64,000 nt of DNA from Kineosporiaceae bacterium (lineage in GTDB: Bacteria; Actinomycetota; Actinomycetes; Actinomycetales; Kineosporiaceae), in the NCBI GenBank assembly GCA_016794595.1, contig JAEUJN010000066.1, positions 62,001 to 126,000 of the forward strand, given 5' to 3'. Below, one piece after another: positions 46,960-55,726 of the stretch. A program made the translations under genes and the position numbers. The first letter of the stretch is position 1. Every line of letters begins with the position of its first letter. Under the pieces are notes generated by a model. It was not told the DNA's origin and made no database searches. It saw only the letters and a program-made list of their open reading frames with translations.

Positions 46960-47895
46960 TCACCTGCCCTTGGGGTGCCAGACGGTCTTGGTCTCGGTGA
47001 AGGCCAGTGCCCGGTGGGGGCCGGGAGGCCTTGCCGCCCAACCGATCTCGGTGTCGCCGGCGCCGTCCGAGCCCTCGCCCGGCCGGACGACGCGGGTCAG
47101 GGTCTGCGCGGCGGCTGCCTCGAGGTCGGCCCAGCCCAGCTCGGCCGCGCCGGCCAGGTCGATCGCCGCGACGTCCTCGTGGGAGGCGAGCCAGGGAGCC
47201 AGTTCGGCGGTGAACCCGGTCAGGGTGTTCACCACCCCGCCCGGCACGTCGGAGGTGGCGAGCACCTCGGCCAGGGTGATCGCGGGCAGCGGCCGGGTCT
47301 GCGAGGCGACCACGACGCAGGTGTTGCCGGACACGATCACCGGCGCGATCACCGACACCAGGCCCAGCAGCGAGGAGGCCTGGGGGGCGAGGATCGCGAC
47401 CACTCCGGTCGGCTCGGGCAGGGAGAGGTTGAAGTACGGCCCGGCGACCGGGTTGGCGGCCCCCGCGACCTGGGCGAGCTTGTCGGCCCAGCCGGCGTAC
47501 CAGACCCAGCGGTCGATCGCGGCGTCCACCGTCGCGCGCGCCCGGGCGGCGGTCAGGCCCTCGGCGCGGGCGACCTCGTCGGTGAACTGGGCGTGCCGGC
47601 CCTCCATCACCTCGGCCACCCGGTAGAGCACCTGCCCTCGGTTGTAGGCGGTGGCCCCCGACCACCCGGCGAGGGCCTTGGACGCCGCGCTCACGGCGTC
47701 CCGGGCGTCCTTGCGGCTCGCCTGGGCGGCGTTGGCCAGGAAGCGGCCGCGGGCGTCGCTCACCGTGTAGGTGCGGGCCGACTCGCTGCGCGGGAAGGCG
47801 CCCCCGATGGCCAGCTTGTAGGTCTTGCGGACGTCGATCCGGGCGCCGGCGCGCCCGGCGCCTCCGGTCGACCGGGCGTTGGCAGTCGGCGTCAC
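46960..47895 (-). CDS. Truncated, non-catalytic aldehyde dehydrogenase homologue
   Basis: The 311-aa protein aligns with the N-terminal cofactor-binding two thirds of ALDHs (KTYKLAIGGAFPRSES, AGWSGATAYNRGQVLYRVAEVMEGR, PTGVVAILAPQASSLLGLVSV, GGVVNTLTGF). It lacks the LELGGK glutamate and the catalytic cysteine segment. It ends with a short specific tail. The GTG overlaps the stop of the catalytic ALDH gene (GTGA), so the two are made together. Catalytic plus inactive ALDH domains match the two halves of ALDH16, here as separate genes. Confidence 0.85.
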   Translation of the reverse strand: MTPTANARSTGGAGRAGARIDVRKTYKLAIGGAFPRSESARTYTVSDARGRFLANAAQASRKDARDAVSAASKALAGWSGATAYNRGQVLYRVAEVMEGRHAQFTDEVARAEGLTAARARATVDAAIDRWVWYAGWADKLAQVAGAANPVAGPYFNLSLPEPTGVVAILAPQASSLLGLVSVIAPVIVSGNTCVVVASQTRPLPAITLAEVLATSDVPGGVVNTLTGFTAELAPWLASHEDVAAIDLAGAAELGWADLEAAAAQTLTRVVRPGEGSDGAGDTEIGWAARPPGPHRALAFTETKTVWHPKGR

Positions 47896-49337
47896 AGCGC
47901 GATCCCCTTCAGATAGGCGGCGAGTCCGTGGCGTCCGCCCTCGCGGCCGTAGCCCGATTCCCGGTAGCCACCGAACGGGCTGGTCGGGTCGAACCGGTTG
48001 AAGGTGTTGGCCCAGATCACCCCGGCGCGCAGCCGGTCGGCCATCCACAGGATCCGCGAGCCCTTCTCGGTCCAGATCCCGGCGGACAGCCCGTAGGGAG
48101 TGTTGTTGGCCCGGGCCACCGCCTCCGACGGCGTCCGGAAGGTCAGCACCGACAGCACCGGGCCGAAGATCTCCTCCCGGGCGATCCGGTGAGCGGGTGC
48201 GACCCCGGTGAACACCGTGGGGGAGAACCAGAAACCCTTCTCCGGCAAGGGACACGGGGCGCTCCACCGCTGTGCTCCCTCGGCCTCGCCGGCGGCGCTC
48301 AGCTCGGTGATCCGGGCCAGCTGGGCGGCGGAGTTGATCGCGCCGACGTCGGTGTTCTTGTCCAGGGGGTCGCCGACCCGCAGCGTGGACATCCGATGCC
48401 GCAGCCGGGCGATGACCTCCTCGGCGACCGACTCCTGCACCAGCAACCGCGACCCGGCGCAGCAGACGTGACCCTGGTTGAAGTAGATGCCGTTGACGAT
48501 CCCCTCGACCGCCTGGTCGATCGGGGCGTCGTCGAAGACGATGTTCGCGGCCTTGCCGCCGAGCTCGAGGGTGACCTTCTTGCGGCTGCCGGCAACGGTG
48601 CGTGCGATCTGGCGCCCCACCTCCGTGGAGCCGGTGAAGGCCACCTTGTCGACCTCCGGATGGGAGATCAGCGCCGCACCCGTCTCGCCCGCGCCGGTGA
48701 TGATGTTGACCACGCCGGGCGGCAGCTCGGCCTGGCGGCAGACGTCGGCGAACAGCAGCGCGGTCAGCGGCGTGGTCTCGGCGGGTTTGAGCACCACGGT
48801 GTTGCCGCACGCGAGCGCCGGGGCGATCTTCCAGGCGAGCATCAGCAGCGGGAAGTTCCACGGGATGACCTGGGCGGCCACCCCGAGCGGCCGGGGGTCC
48901 GGCCCGTGGCCGGCCCATTCCAGCTTGTCCGCCCAGCCCGCGTGGTAGAAGAAGTGCGCCGCGGCCAGCGGGACGTCGACGTCCCGCGACTCCTTGATCG
49001 GCTTGCCGTTGTCGAGCGACTCGAGGACGGCGAACTCCCGGGAGCGTTCCTGCAGGATCCGGGCGATCCGGTACAGGTACTTGCCCCGCTCGCTGCCGGA
49101 CAGCCTCGACCAGGTGCGCTGGTAGGCCCGGCGGGCCGCCCGGACGGCGCGGTCGACGTCCGACTCGTCGGCGACGGCGACCTCGGCCAGCACCTGCTCG
49201 GTGGCAGGTTCGATGGTGGCCATCGCCGTGCCCGAAGTGGGCTCGACGAAGTCCCCGCCGATGAACAGCCCGTAGCTCGGCTGAAGGGTGAGGACCGCCC
49301 GCGACTCCGGCGCTGGGGCATAGTCGAAGGTCGGCAT
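47892..49337 (-). CDS. Aldehyde dehydrogenase, catalytic
   Basis: The 481-aa NAD(P)-dependent enzyme has IPWNFPLLMLAWKIAPAL, FTGSTEVGRQIA, LELGGKAANIVFDD (general base E258), FNQGHVCCAGSRLLV (nucleophile C292 or C293), EIFGPVLSVLTF and PFGGYRESGYGREGG. With deoC in the same gene run, acetaldehyde from deoxyribose-5-phosphate is the likely physiological substrate (inference). A leaderless promoter box lies just upstream of the ATG, independent of the HNH gene. Confidence 0.92.
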   Translation of the reverse strand: MPTFDYAPAPESRAVLTLQPSYGLFIGGDFVEPTSGTAMATIEPATEQVLAEVAVADESDVDRAVRAARRAYQRTWSRLSGSERGKYLYRIARILQERSREFAVLESLDNGKPIKESRDVDVPLAAAHFFYHAGWADKLEWAGHGPDPRPLGVAAQVIPWNFPLLMLAWKIAPALACGNTVVLKPAETTPLTALLFADVCRQAELPPGVVNIITGAGETGAALISHPEVDKVAFTGSTEVGRQIARTVAGSRKKVTLELGGKAANIVFDDAPIDQAVEGIVNGIYFNQGHVCCAGSRLLVQESVAEEVIARLRHRMSTLRVGDPLDKNTDVGAINSAAQLARITELSAAGEAEGAQRWSAPCPLPEKGFWFSPTVFTGVAPAHRIAREEIFGPVLSVLTFRTPSEAVARANNTPYGLSAGIWTEKGSRILWMADRLRAGVIWANTFNRFDPTSPFGGYRESGYGREGGRHGLAAYLKGIAL

Positions 49338-49343
49338 GGCCGA

Positions 49344-49349
49344 ACCCTA
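49344..49349 (-). promoter_or_regulatory. -10 hexamer TAGGGT, leaderless start of the aldehyde dehydrogenase gene
   Basis: On the minus strand TAGGGT ends 6 nt before the ATG at 49337, inside the 14-bp gap after the HNH gene's stop. Confidence 0.5.
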
Positions 49350-49351
49350 CG

Positions 49352-50728
49352 TCAGGTGGATCGGCCGGGCGGATCGACACCATGACCCGCCCGGGGAGGC
49401 CCGCCCAGGTCAGCGGGATGCTCGCGAGTCGGCTCGGTGACCGGGTCGGCCCGGCCCGGCCCGGGCGGTGGCGTCGAGTCGTAGGTGTGCCCAGTGGGGG
49501 TGGTGATCCGGACCGTGGACCCTGGCCCGATCGGCCCCGAGTACTCGGCGCCGTCACCGGGCGCTGAATCGCCGGGCCGGGTGGACCAGCCGGCGGCTTG
49601 CTTGGCCAGGTTGCAGCGTTGACACAACCCCTGACCGTTGGCCAGGGAGGTCGGACCACCCGCCGCGCGCGGGGTGACATGGTCGATCTGGGTGATCGGG
49701 GCCCCGCAGTACGGGGTGCGGCACACCTGGTCCCGCACGCGGATCGCGGTTCGCAGCGCACCGGTGAAACACCGCTGCCGGGAGTCGATCCCGGACACCC
49801 CACCCGTGGTCGGATCGGTGAACAGCCGGCGTAGGGCGACCGTGTCGGTCTCGGGCAGGCGCGTGACCAGGTCTCGCGCCAGCCATGCCGGGACCGGCCC
49901 GTAGCCGTCCAGGTGCGCCTCGGGTTCGCCCGTCGGGTCCTCGGCCAGCAGGGCTCGGTCCGTCATCACCAAGGCCACGCTCACCGGCACCCGGTCCGCA
50001 GTCTGCTGCCCGGTGAGCCGTTCGATCAGGGTGTCGGCCCGTAGCTGGTCCAGCGTCCGGCTGTCACCGGCGGCGTGCAGACTGCGCGCGTGCTCGTCCA
50101 GCGCCTGCCGGATCGCCGTCCCGGCGGCGGCCGGCAGGTGCGCGGTCAGCTCGCTCGTGCAGTCAGGCCTCGGTCGCACGATCACCCGGCGTGCCGCCTC
50201 CGCCGCCTCCGCCGCCCGGCGGGCGGCGTCCGGGTCGATCTCGCGCACCCGGCGGCGAGCCCGGGCCTCCACCTGCCGCGTGGCCTGGCCCTCGGACGAT
50301 GCGGCCAGTTCGATGTCGATCGCGGCCCGATCAGCCGGGGCGAGCAGGGCGGTCTCGCGCGCGATCGCGGCCGCCTGTGCGACCCCCAGATCCCCGGCTT
50401 GGAGCGCGCGCAGGGTGGCGGGCAGGTCCTCCACCAGGGCGCGTGCGGTCTCGATCTCGCGGGCAGCCACGGCCGGGGAGATCCGGCGGGCGAGAGCGAC
50501 CTGTTCTGTCACCCCGCGGGTCGCCCGAGCCTCCGGGACCCCTTGCTGACGCTGCTGCTGCACCTGCGACTCACCGAAAGCGACCGTGATCCTCACCTGC
50601 GCCGCCCACGCAGCGTTCCTCAACGACTCCAGGGCTGCGAGCTGGTCGATCCGCTCGCGGTCGGACTCCGCCACGGCCAGCGCCCCCACCTGGGTCACCA
50701 GGTCACGAAGGTCGGTGGTCGAGAACAT
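49352..50728 (-). CDS. DUF222/13E12-family HNH endonuclease-like protein
   Basis: The 458-aa protein has an N-terminal helical DUF222 region (residues ~1-300; LESLRNAAWAAQVRI, ARRISPAVAAREIETARAL) and an HNH domain at ~330-410 with CRTPYCGAPITQIDHVTPRAAGG and LCQRCNLAKQ (zinc Cys pairs and HNH core). A Pro/Gly-rich tail ends it. Family members are often multicopy and mobile in actinobacterial genomes. It sits between deoC and the ALDH pair with its own strong promoter and LexA-type box, so it looks inserted into the deoC gene run. Confidence 0.9.
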   Translation of the reverse strand: MFSTTDLRDLVTQVGALAVAESDRERIDQLAALESLRNAAWAAQVRITVAFGESQVQQQRQQGVPEARATRGVTEQVALARRISPAVAAREIETARALVEDLPATLRALQAGDLGVAQAAAIARETALLAPADRAAIDIELAASSEGQATRQVEARARRRVREIDPDAARRAAEAAEAARRVIVRPRPDCTSELTAHLPAAAGTAIRQALDEHARSLHAAGDSRTLDQLRADTLIERLTGQQTADRVPVSVALVMTDRALLAEDPTGEPEAHLDGYGPVPAWLARDLVTRLPETDTVALRRLFTDPTTGGVSGIDSRQRCFTGALRTAIRVRDQVCRTPYCGAPITQIDHVTPRAAGGPTSLANGQGLCQRCNLAKQAAGWSTRPGDSAPGDGAEYSGPIGPGSTVRITTPTGHTYDSTPPPGPGRADPVTEPTREHPADLGGPPRAGHGVDPPGRST

Positions 50729-50734
50729 ACAGTC

Positions 50735-50763
50735 AAACTAGTTCGAACAAGTGTTCGAGTCAA
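50735..50763 (-). promoter_or_regulatory. Promoter of the HNH gene with near-consensus -35/-10
   Basis: On the minus strand TTGACT (50763-50758), a 17-nt spacer and TAGTTT (50740-50735) precede the ATG at 50728 by 6 nt. This is the best-formed promoter in the window and implies a leaderless message. Confidence 0.75.
50743..50758. promoter_or_regulatory. LexA (SOS) box in the HNH gene promoter
   Basis: TCGAAC-AAGT-GTTCGA is an exact match to the mycobacterial SOS-box form TCGAAC-N4-GTTCGA. It fills most of the spacer between -35 and -10, the ideal place for a repressor. The HNH gene should therefore be silent until DNA damage. Confidence 0.8.
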
Positions 50764-50865
50764 GTCAAACCACTTGTCTCGCAACGACTTCGACGTTCCG
50801 AGACTGGCGCCCAGCTCGACGCGGGGGGCCTTGTCCTCCGATAGCCGACAGCCGATGGCCGGCGT

Positions 50866-51885
50866 TCAGCTCGCGGTCAGGTAGTCCGCCCCCGCGTACA
50901 CCCCGGTCCGCAACCGCCGCCGTTGGCGCAACAGGTCGTTCAGCAGCGAGGAGGCCCCGAACCGGAAGCGGGCCGGGTCGAGCCAGTCCGGGCCGGCGGT
51001 CTCGTGCACCGTCACCAGGTGACGCAGCGCGTCCTTGGCGGTCCGGATCCCGCCGGCCGGCTTGACCCCGATCACCTCGCCGGTCAGCGCGAACCAGTCG
51101 CGCACCGCCTCGAGCATGATCAGGGTCACCGGCAGGGTGGCCGCGGGGGAGACCTTGCCGGTCGAGGTCTTGATGAAGTCCGCCCCGGCCAGCATCGCCA
51201 GCCACGACGCCCGGCGCACCTGGTCGTAGCCGGCCAGCTCACCCGTCTCGAGGATCACCTTGAGGTGCGCCGGCCGCCCGAACGCCGCCACCCCCTGCTG
51301 GCACACCTCGCGCACCGCGACGATCTGCTCGAACACCTGCGCGTAGCGACCGGAGAGGAAGGCCCCGCGGTCGATGACCATGTCGACCTCGTCGGCCCCG
51401 GCCAGCACGGCGTCGGTGGTGTCGGCCAGCTTGACCGCCAGCGAGGCCCGCCCGCTGGGAAATGCCGTGGTCACCGCGGCGACCTGGATCCCGCTGTCGC
51501 CCAACGCCTCTCGCGCCACGCCGACCAGGTCGTTGTAGACGCAGATCGCGGCCACCGGGGGGCAGGCAGGGTCGTCCGGGTCGGGCCGCAGTCCCTTGGC
51601 GCACAGCGTGCGGACCGTCCCCGGGGTGTCCGCGCCCTCCAGCGTGGTCAGGTCGACCATCCGGACGGCGAGATCCAGCGCCCAGGCCTTGCTGGCCGCC
51701 TTGATCGAACGGGTCGACAGCGCCGCGGCCCGGGCGTCCGCGCCCACCTCGTCCACTCCCGGCAGGCCGTGCACCCAGCGGCGCAGCGCGGCGTCGTCCA
51801 GTCGCCGGGCCGCGACCAGCTCCCGCGCCCGGTCGAGCACGACCTCGGTCGTGACGGCACCAGGGGAGGGGACGGCGAGGCTCAT
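50866..51885 (-). CDS. deoC: Deoxyribose-phosphate aldolase
   Basis: It cleaves 2-deoxyribose-5-phosphate to glyceraldehyde-3-phosphate and acetaldehyde. The 339-aa class I aldolase has DLTTLEG, AICVYNDLVGVAREAL, EVDMVIDRGAFLSGRY, LKVILETGEL, DFIKTSTGK (Schiff-base K239) and GVKPAGGIRTAKDAL (second Lys). It is of the longer deoC type. The ATG at 51885 is 6 nt after a TACACT box. ALDH genes lie downstream beyond the HNH gene. Confidence 0.96.
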   Translation of the reverse strand: MSLAVPSPGAVTTEVVLDRARELVAARRLDDAALRRWVHGLPGVDEVGADARAAALSTRSIKAASKAWALDLAVRMVDLTTLEGADTPGTVRTLCAKGLRPDPDDPACPPVAAICVYNDLVGVAREALGDSGIQVAAVTTAFPSGRASLAVKLADTTDAVLAGADEVDMVIDRGAFLSGRYAQVFEQIVAVREVCQQGVAAFGRPAHLKVILETGELAGYDQVRRASWLAMLAGADFIKTSTGKVSPAATLPVTLIMLEAVRDWFALTGEVIGVKPAGGIRTAKDALRHLVTVHETAGPDWLDPARFRFGASSLLNDLLRQRRRLRTGVYAGADYLTAS

Positions 51886-51891
51886 CCGGCG

Positions 51892-51897
51892 AGTGTA
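51892..51897 (-). promoter_or_regulatory. -10 hexamer TACACT, leaderless start of deoC
   Basis: On the minus strand TACACT ends 6 nt before the ATG at 51885; no ribosome-binding site is present. Confidence 0.5.
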
Positions 51898-51954
51898 GGA
51901 CGCTCCTCCGTTCGTGGGGTTGTCCAGTGGCCCCCGCCTGCCGACGAACCCACC

Positions 51955-53364
51955 ATGCTCCGTCCGGTACCGCACCCGCGCCCTGCGCCCGAGCGCCCCG
52001 CGCCCGAGCGCCCCGCGGTCGGCCACCGGGAGGCCGCCCGGCCATCCGGGGGGCGGCCGGTGGGCACCCCGTCGCCGTTCTGGTCGATCCTGGCCGGGGT
52101 CGCGCTCTACCTGGTCATCCGCGCCGTGCTGCTGATCCGGCTCGCCGACCGCGCCGAGTCGAACGGGCTGCCCCTGCTGCGGGTGCTGACCAAGGCGGAC
52201 GGCGAGCACTACCTGAGGATCGCTCGCGAGGGCTACCTGCCCCGAGCTCTCTGGCCGGCCCCGGGGGAGCTGCACGCCACCCTGCCCGATCAGGTCTTCT
52301 TCCCCGGCTACCCGATCCTGATCCGCGCGGTCGCCAGGCTGCTGGCGCCCTGGAACCCGAGTACCGAGTCCGTCGCCCTCGGGGTCTCGATGCTCGCGGG
52401 CACGCTGGCGGCCGCGGCGATCGCCTCCTGGGCGCACCGGCGGGCCGGGCGGGGGGCTGCCGTCGCCCTGGTCGGGCTCTGGGCCCTCTGGCCCTCCTCG
52501 GTCGTGCTGAGCATGGCCTACTCCGAGTCGCTGCTGGTACTGGCGGCCGCGGTGGCGCTGTGGGCGATCGACCGGCAACGCTGGCTGACGGCAGCCCTGG
52601 CCGCTGCCGCAGCCGGGGCGATCCGCCCGGTGGGCGCCGGGGTCGTGGCCGCACTCACCGTGGCCCTGGCCGGATACCTGGCGGGCCGGCCCTGGTGGGT
52701 GCTGCCCGGCGTCCGGCCTTCCCGTGCCGCCCGCGACGCCCGTGGCGCCCGTGGCGCCCGTGGCGGGCGACATGGCGCCCGGGAGCCGAACCGGTGGCGG
52801 GTGGCGGTGTCCGTGCCGGCCGCTGCCGCGCTCTCGGTGGTCGGGCTGGGCCTGAGCCTGGGCCACATCGCCCGGGACACCGGCCGCTGGGACGGGTGGC
52901 TCTGGCTGCAGAGCACCTGGTGGAACTCCGGCTCGGACGGCGGGCGCACCTCCTGGCGTGCGGTGACCCTGTCCTCCGGCCTGAACAACGACCTCGGCCT
53001 GGTGGTGGCGGGGAGCATCGTGGTGGCCGTCGCCGGCGCGCTGTGGTCCCTGCTGCGACACCGGCTGGTGGGCTGGCCCGCGCTGGCCTACGTCGCGGTC
53101 TGCCTGGTGCTGGGCCTGAGCGGGCACAACTACGTGTTGAGCAAGCCCCGGTTCCTGCTGGTGGCCTTTCCCCTGCTGCTGCCGGCTGCTGCCGCTCTCG
53201 CGGCGACCTGGCGGCTCGCCCTGCTCGACGGGCGTCACCTGCTGCTGCGCTGGCTGCTGCGCGGGCCGGTCCGGATCAGCCTGCTGGCCGCTGCGCTGCT
53301 CGTCGCGGTGGCCTCGATCGACTGGCAGGTGGGCCTGGTCGTGCAGATGAAGCGCTCCATCTGA
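51955..53364 (+). CDS. PIG-V-like mannosyltransferase, polytopic membrane protein
   Basis: The 469-aa protein has a Pro/Arg-rich N terminus (~40 residues), a first helix at ~45-62 and about ten further helices. The extracytoplasmic loop KADGEHYLRIAREGYLP carries the conserved D-x-x-x-Y region of PIG-V/GT-C transferases, followed by QVFFPGYPILIRAVARLL. Such enzymes use polyprenyl-phosphate-mannose to mannosylate lipids or glycans on the outer side. An Arg/Gly/Ala repeat (residues ~260-275) lies in a loop. It is divergent from deoC. Confidence 0.8.
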   Translation: MLRPVPHPRPAPERPAPERPAVGHREAARPSGGRPVGTPSPFWSILAGVALYLVIRAVLLIRLADRAESNGLPLLRVLTKADGEHYLRIAREGYLPRALWPAPGELHATLPDQVFFPGYPILIRAVARLLAPWNPSTESVALGVSMLAGTLAAAAIASWAHRRAGRGAAVALVGLWALWPSSVVLSMAYSESLLVLAAAVALWAIDRQRWLTAALAAAAAGAIRPVGAGVVAALTVALAGYLAGRPWWVLPGVRPSRAARDARGARGARGGRHGAREPNRWRVAVSVPAAAALSVVGLGLSLGHIARDTGRWDGWLWLQSTWWNSGSDGGRTSWRAVTLSSGLNNDLGLVVAGSIVVAVAGALWSLLRHRLVGWPALAYVAVCLVLGLSGHNYVLSKPRFLLVAFPLLLPAAAALAATWRLALLDGRHLLLRWLLRGPVRISLLAAALLVAVASIDWQVGLVVQMKRSI

Positions 53365-53396
53365 GCCCGCCCGCGCGCCTGCCGACCCGCGGGCGG

Positions 53397-55361
53397 CTAC
53401 TCGGGTTGCCGGCTGTAGACCGCCTCGCTCACCTGCGTGCGGTAGGTGTCCTCGGCGGCCGCGCGAGCCTGGGCGAGGGTGTGAATCCCCTTGTCCGCCA
53501 ACACCTGAAGCAGCTTCAGCAGCACCTCGCCGGTGACCAGGGCATCGCCCAGCGCGCTGTGCCGGTCGGTGACGCCGACCCCGAGCTTGGTGGCCATCAC
53601 CTCGAGGGTGTGCCGCTCCTCCTCCGGGTAGGCCACGACGGCCAGCAAGAGGGTGTCCAGCGCCGGCTGGCGCAGCAGCCCGTCCGCGAACTGCCGCTTG
53701 TGCTTGAGGAACTGCAGGTCGAAGGCCACGTTGTGCCCGACCAGCACGGTGTCTGCAGCGTAGGCGGCGAACGACGGCAGCACCTCGCCGATCGTCGGCT
53801 TGCCGGCCACGTCGTCCGGGGTGATCCCGTGCACCTCGATGGAGGCCTGCGGGATCGACCGCTGCGGGTCGATGAACTGGTCGAAGGTCTCCTGCCGCAG
53901 CAGGCGCCCGTTCACGATCCGGACGGCGCCCAGGGAGATGATCTCGTCGCCGTCGTTCGGGTACAGGCCCGTGGTCTCGGTGTCGAACACGGTGTAGCTG
54001 AGCTCGTTCAGCGGGCGGTCGGCCCACTCGACGTCCGCGCCGCTGGGGGTCAGCAGCGAGAAGTCGTATCCGGACAGCCAGTCCCGGTCGGCGCGGCCGA
54101 ACCGGTCGGACGCCACCACCGCCCCCTGGGCGCGCGGCAGCAGGATGCGGATGTACGCCCCGCCGAGCTCGGCGTCCGTCCCGCTCCACAGCTCACCGCC
54201 GTGGCGGGTGATCACGTCGGCCGCGGAGGGGTCGTCCTTGATCGTCCACTCCTGCAGGGTGGGGGTGTCCACCGGCGTTCCCGACCAAGTCAGGTCGAGC
54301 GCGAGCAGGCGGCCGGAGTCGGTGATCCGCAACCCCAGGGCGTCGGCGTCCTGCTCCTCGCGCAACCGCTCGGCCCAGGTGCAGACCACCCGTTGCAGGG
54401 CGAACCCGTCGGCGTTGACCCACAGGTCCTCCGCCGGCGGGGTGACCGACACCTGCGCCCCGAGGTCACGCAGTCCCCGGGCCATGGCCTCGAGCAGGTC
54501 GTCGGCCTGCAGGTCGGCCACCAGCCAGGAGTCCTCCCCGGCCGGGGCGACGTCCAGGGCCTGGGAGAGGCGATTCGCCAGCCCGGTCGCCTCCTCGCTG
54601 ATCACCCCGAGGAACAACGAGCGCTGCTCCGTGGTCATGTCCGGGAAGGACAGGACGTTCTCGACCGCGGCCCGGATGTTGCCCACCGCCGAGCGGGTCG
54701 CCGTGGTCATGGAGGAGATCAGGTCCTGACGCGCCTGGGCGGTCTCGGCCAGCCGCGTCATGTCCTCGAGCGTCACCACGAAACCGCTCGCGTCGTCGTC
54801 CCCGACTCGCACCGGGGCGATCTGGGCCCGCAGCAGCCGGCCGTGGTACATCGTGGCCACCGGGTGCGAGCCACCATCGTGGCGGGCCAGGCGTTCGAGG
54901 GCGTAGTTCACCAGCGAGGCATCCAGGATCGTGAACACCGAGCGGCCCAGGCCCATCTCGGTGGCGCCTCCGGCCTCCCGCGTGGCCAGCAGCTGGCGGG
55001 CCGCGCCGTTGTAGAGCAGGATCCGGCCCTCGCCGGTGCACACCAGCACGGCGACGTTCAGTTCGGCCATCAGGACGGCGAGCCGGGTGCGCTCGCGTTC
55101 GAGGTCGGCGTTCGCGGCGGCGATCCGGGCCGCGACGTCGGACTGCTCACGCTGATAGCGATCGGCGAGTTGATTGACCGCGGTGGCCAGCGCCCGCACC
55201 GGGGGCGGGCCGGTGGCGTCCAGGCGCAGCGAGGGGTTGACGGTGGCGATCAGGCCGATGTCGGCACTGATCCGGCCGAGTTGACGCGACAGCCGGCGCC
55301 ACCCGAGAAAAACCCCGACCCCGACCAGAACCAGCAGGAGCGGCCAGACCAGAGTGGGCAT
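53397..55361 (-). CDS. Sensor-like protein fused to a DEDDh 3'-5' exonuclease
   Basis: The 654-aa protein has one N-terminal membrane helix (~3-20), a linker/coiled coil, a PAS domain (~90-200: VLVCTGEGRILLYNGAARQLL) and a degenerate kinase-like region (~205-415). There the H-box histidine is missing (SSMTTATRSAVGNIRAAVENV) and no ATP-binding N/G boxes are clear. Residues ~455-620 are an epsilon-type exonuclease with VFDTETTGLYP, HNVAFDLQFLKH and RHSALGDALVT (DEDDh residues). Its start shares a base with the receiver gene's stop. The same fusion occurs near acetate-permease-type loci in proteobacteria; its function is unknown. Confidence 0.88.
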   Translation of the reverse strand: MPTLVWPLLLVLVGVGVFLGWRRLSRQLGRISADIGLIATVNPSLRLDATGPPPVRALATAVNQLADRYQREQSDVAARIAAANADLERERTRLAVLMAELNVAVLVCTGEGRILLYNGAARQLLATREAGGATEMGLGRSVFTILDASLVNYALERLARHDGGSHPVATMYHGRLLRAQIAPVRVGDDDASGFVVTLEDMTRLAETAQARQDLISSMTTATRSAVGNIRAAVENVLSFPDMTTEQRSLFLGVISEEATGLANRLSQALDVAPAGEDSWLVADLQADDLLEAMARGLRDLGAQVSVTPPAEDLWVNADGFALQRVVCTWAERLREEQDADALGLRITDSGRLLALDLTWSGTPVDTPTLQEWTIKDDPSAADVITRHGGELWSGTDAELGGAYIRILLPRAQGAVVASDRFGRADRDWLSGYDFSLLTPSGADVEWADRPLNELSYTVFDTETTGLYPNDGDEIISLGAVRIVNGRLLRQETFDQFIDPQRSIPQASIEVHGITPDDVAGKPTIGEVLPSFAAYAADTVLVGHNVAFDLQFLKHKRQFADGLLRQPALDTLLLAVVAYPEEERHTLEVMATKLGVGVTDRHSALGDALVTGEVLLKLLQVLADKGIHTLAQARAAAEDTYRTQVSEAVYSRQPE

Positions 55362-55726
55362 CAGCCGTCCCCGAGCAGCTCGTGCACCTTCTCGACCAGT
55401 TCACGGGTGGAGAAGGGCTTGGTCAGGTAGGCGTTCGCACCCAGGGCCAGTCCCTTGGCGACCTCGGCCTCCCGGCCCCGTGCGGTCAGCATGATGATCT
55501 TCATGTGGTCACCGTGGCCGGTGCGCAGCTGCTCGCACACCTGGAAGCCGTCCATCTCGGGCAGGGTGATGTCGAGCAGGACCAGGTCCGGCTTGATCCG
55601 GTCGGCCTCGGCGAGCGCTGCCCGGCCGTCGCCGGCGGTCGTCGTGACATAGCCCTGCTGCTTCATCAGGAAGTCCAGCGAGATCACGATGTTGGGCTCG
55701 TCGTCGACGATGAGGACCTGGGTCAT
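55361..55726 (-). CDS. Single-domain response regulator
   Basis: The 121-aa protein is only a receiver domain: acidic pair D8/D9, phospho-acceptor D52 (LLDITLPEMDG), T81 and K103 (LTKPF). It has no DNA-binding output. Its ATG overlaps the stop of the symporter-kinase gene by 4 bp, so it is almost certainly that kinase's partner. The output may run through the next gene, the exonuclease fusion. Confidence 0.93.
   Translation of the reverse strand: MTQVLIVDDEPNIVISLDFLMKQQGYVTTTAGDGRAALAEADRIKPDLVLLDITLPEMDGFQVCEQLRTGHGDHMKIIMLTARGREAEVAKGLALGANAYLTKPFSTRELVEKVHELLGDG

Noticed and set aside
47896-49803. Apparent 947-aa fusion continuing upstream from the truncated ALDH frame
   Set aside because: The added part is the wrong frame of the catalytic ALDH gene. 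The real ALDH ends with its own stop at 47892, so the two are separate genes.
51886-54189. Upstream extension of deoC
   Set aside because: It is antisense to the mannosyltransferase gene, and a -10 box directly precedes the chosen ATG.
51927-55430. 1167-aa open frame on the + strand
   Set aside because: It runs out of frame through the mannosyltransferase and antisense to the exonuclease-fusion gene; it is an artefact of high GC content.
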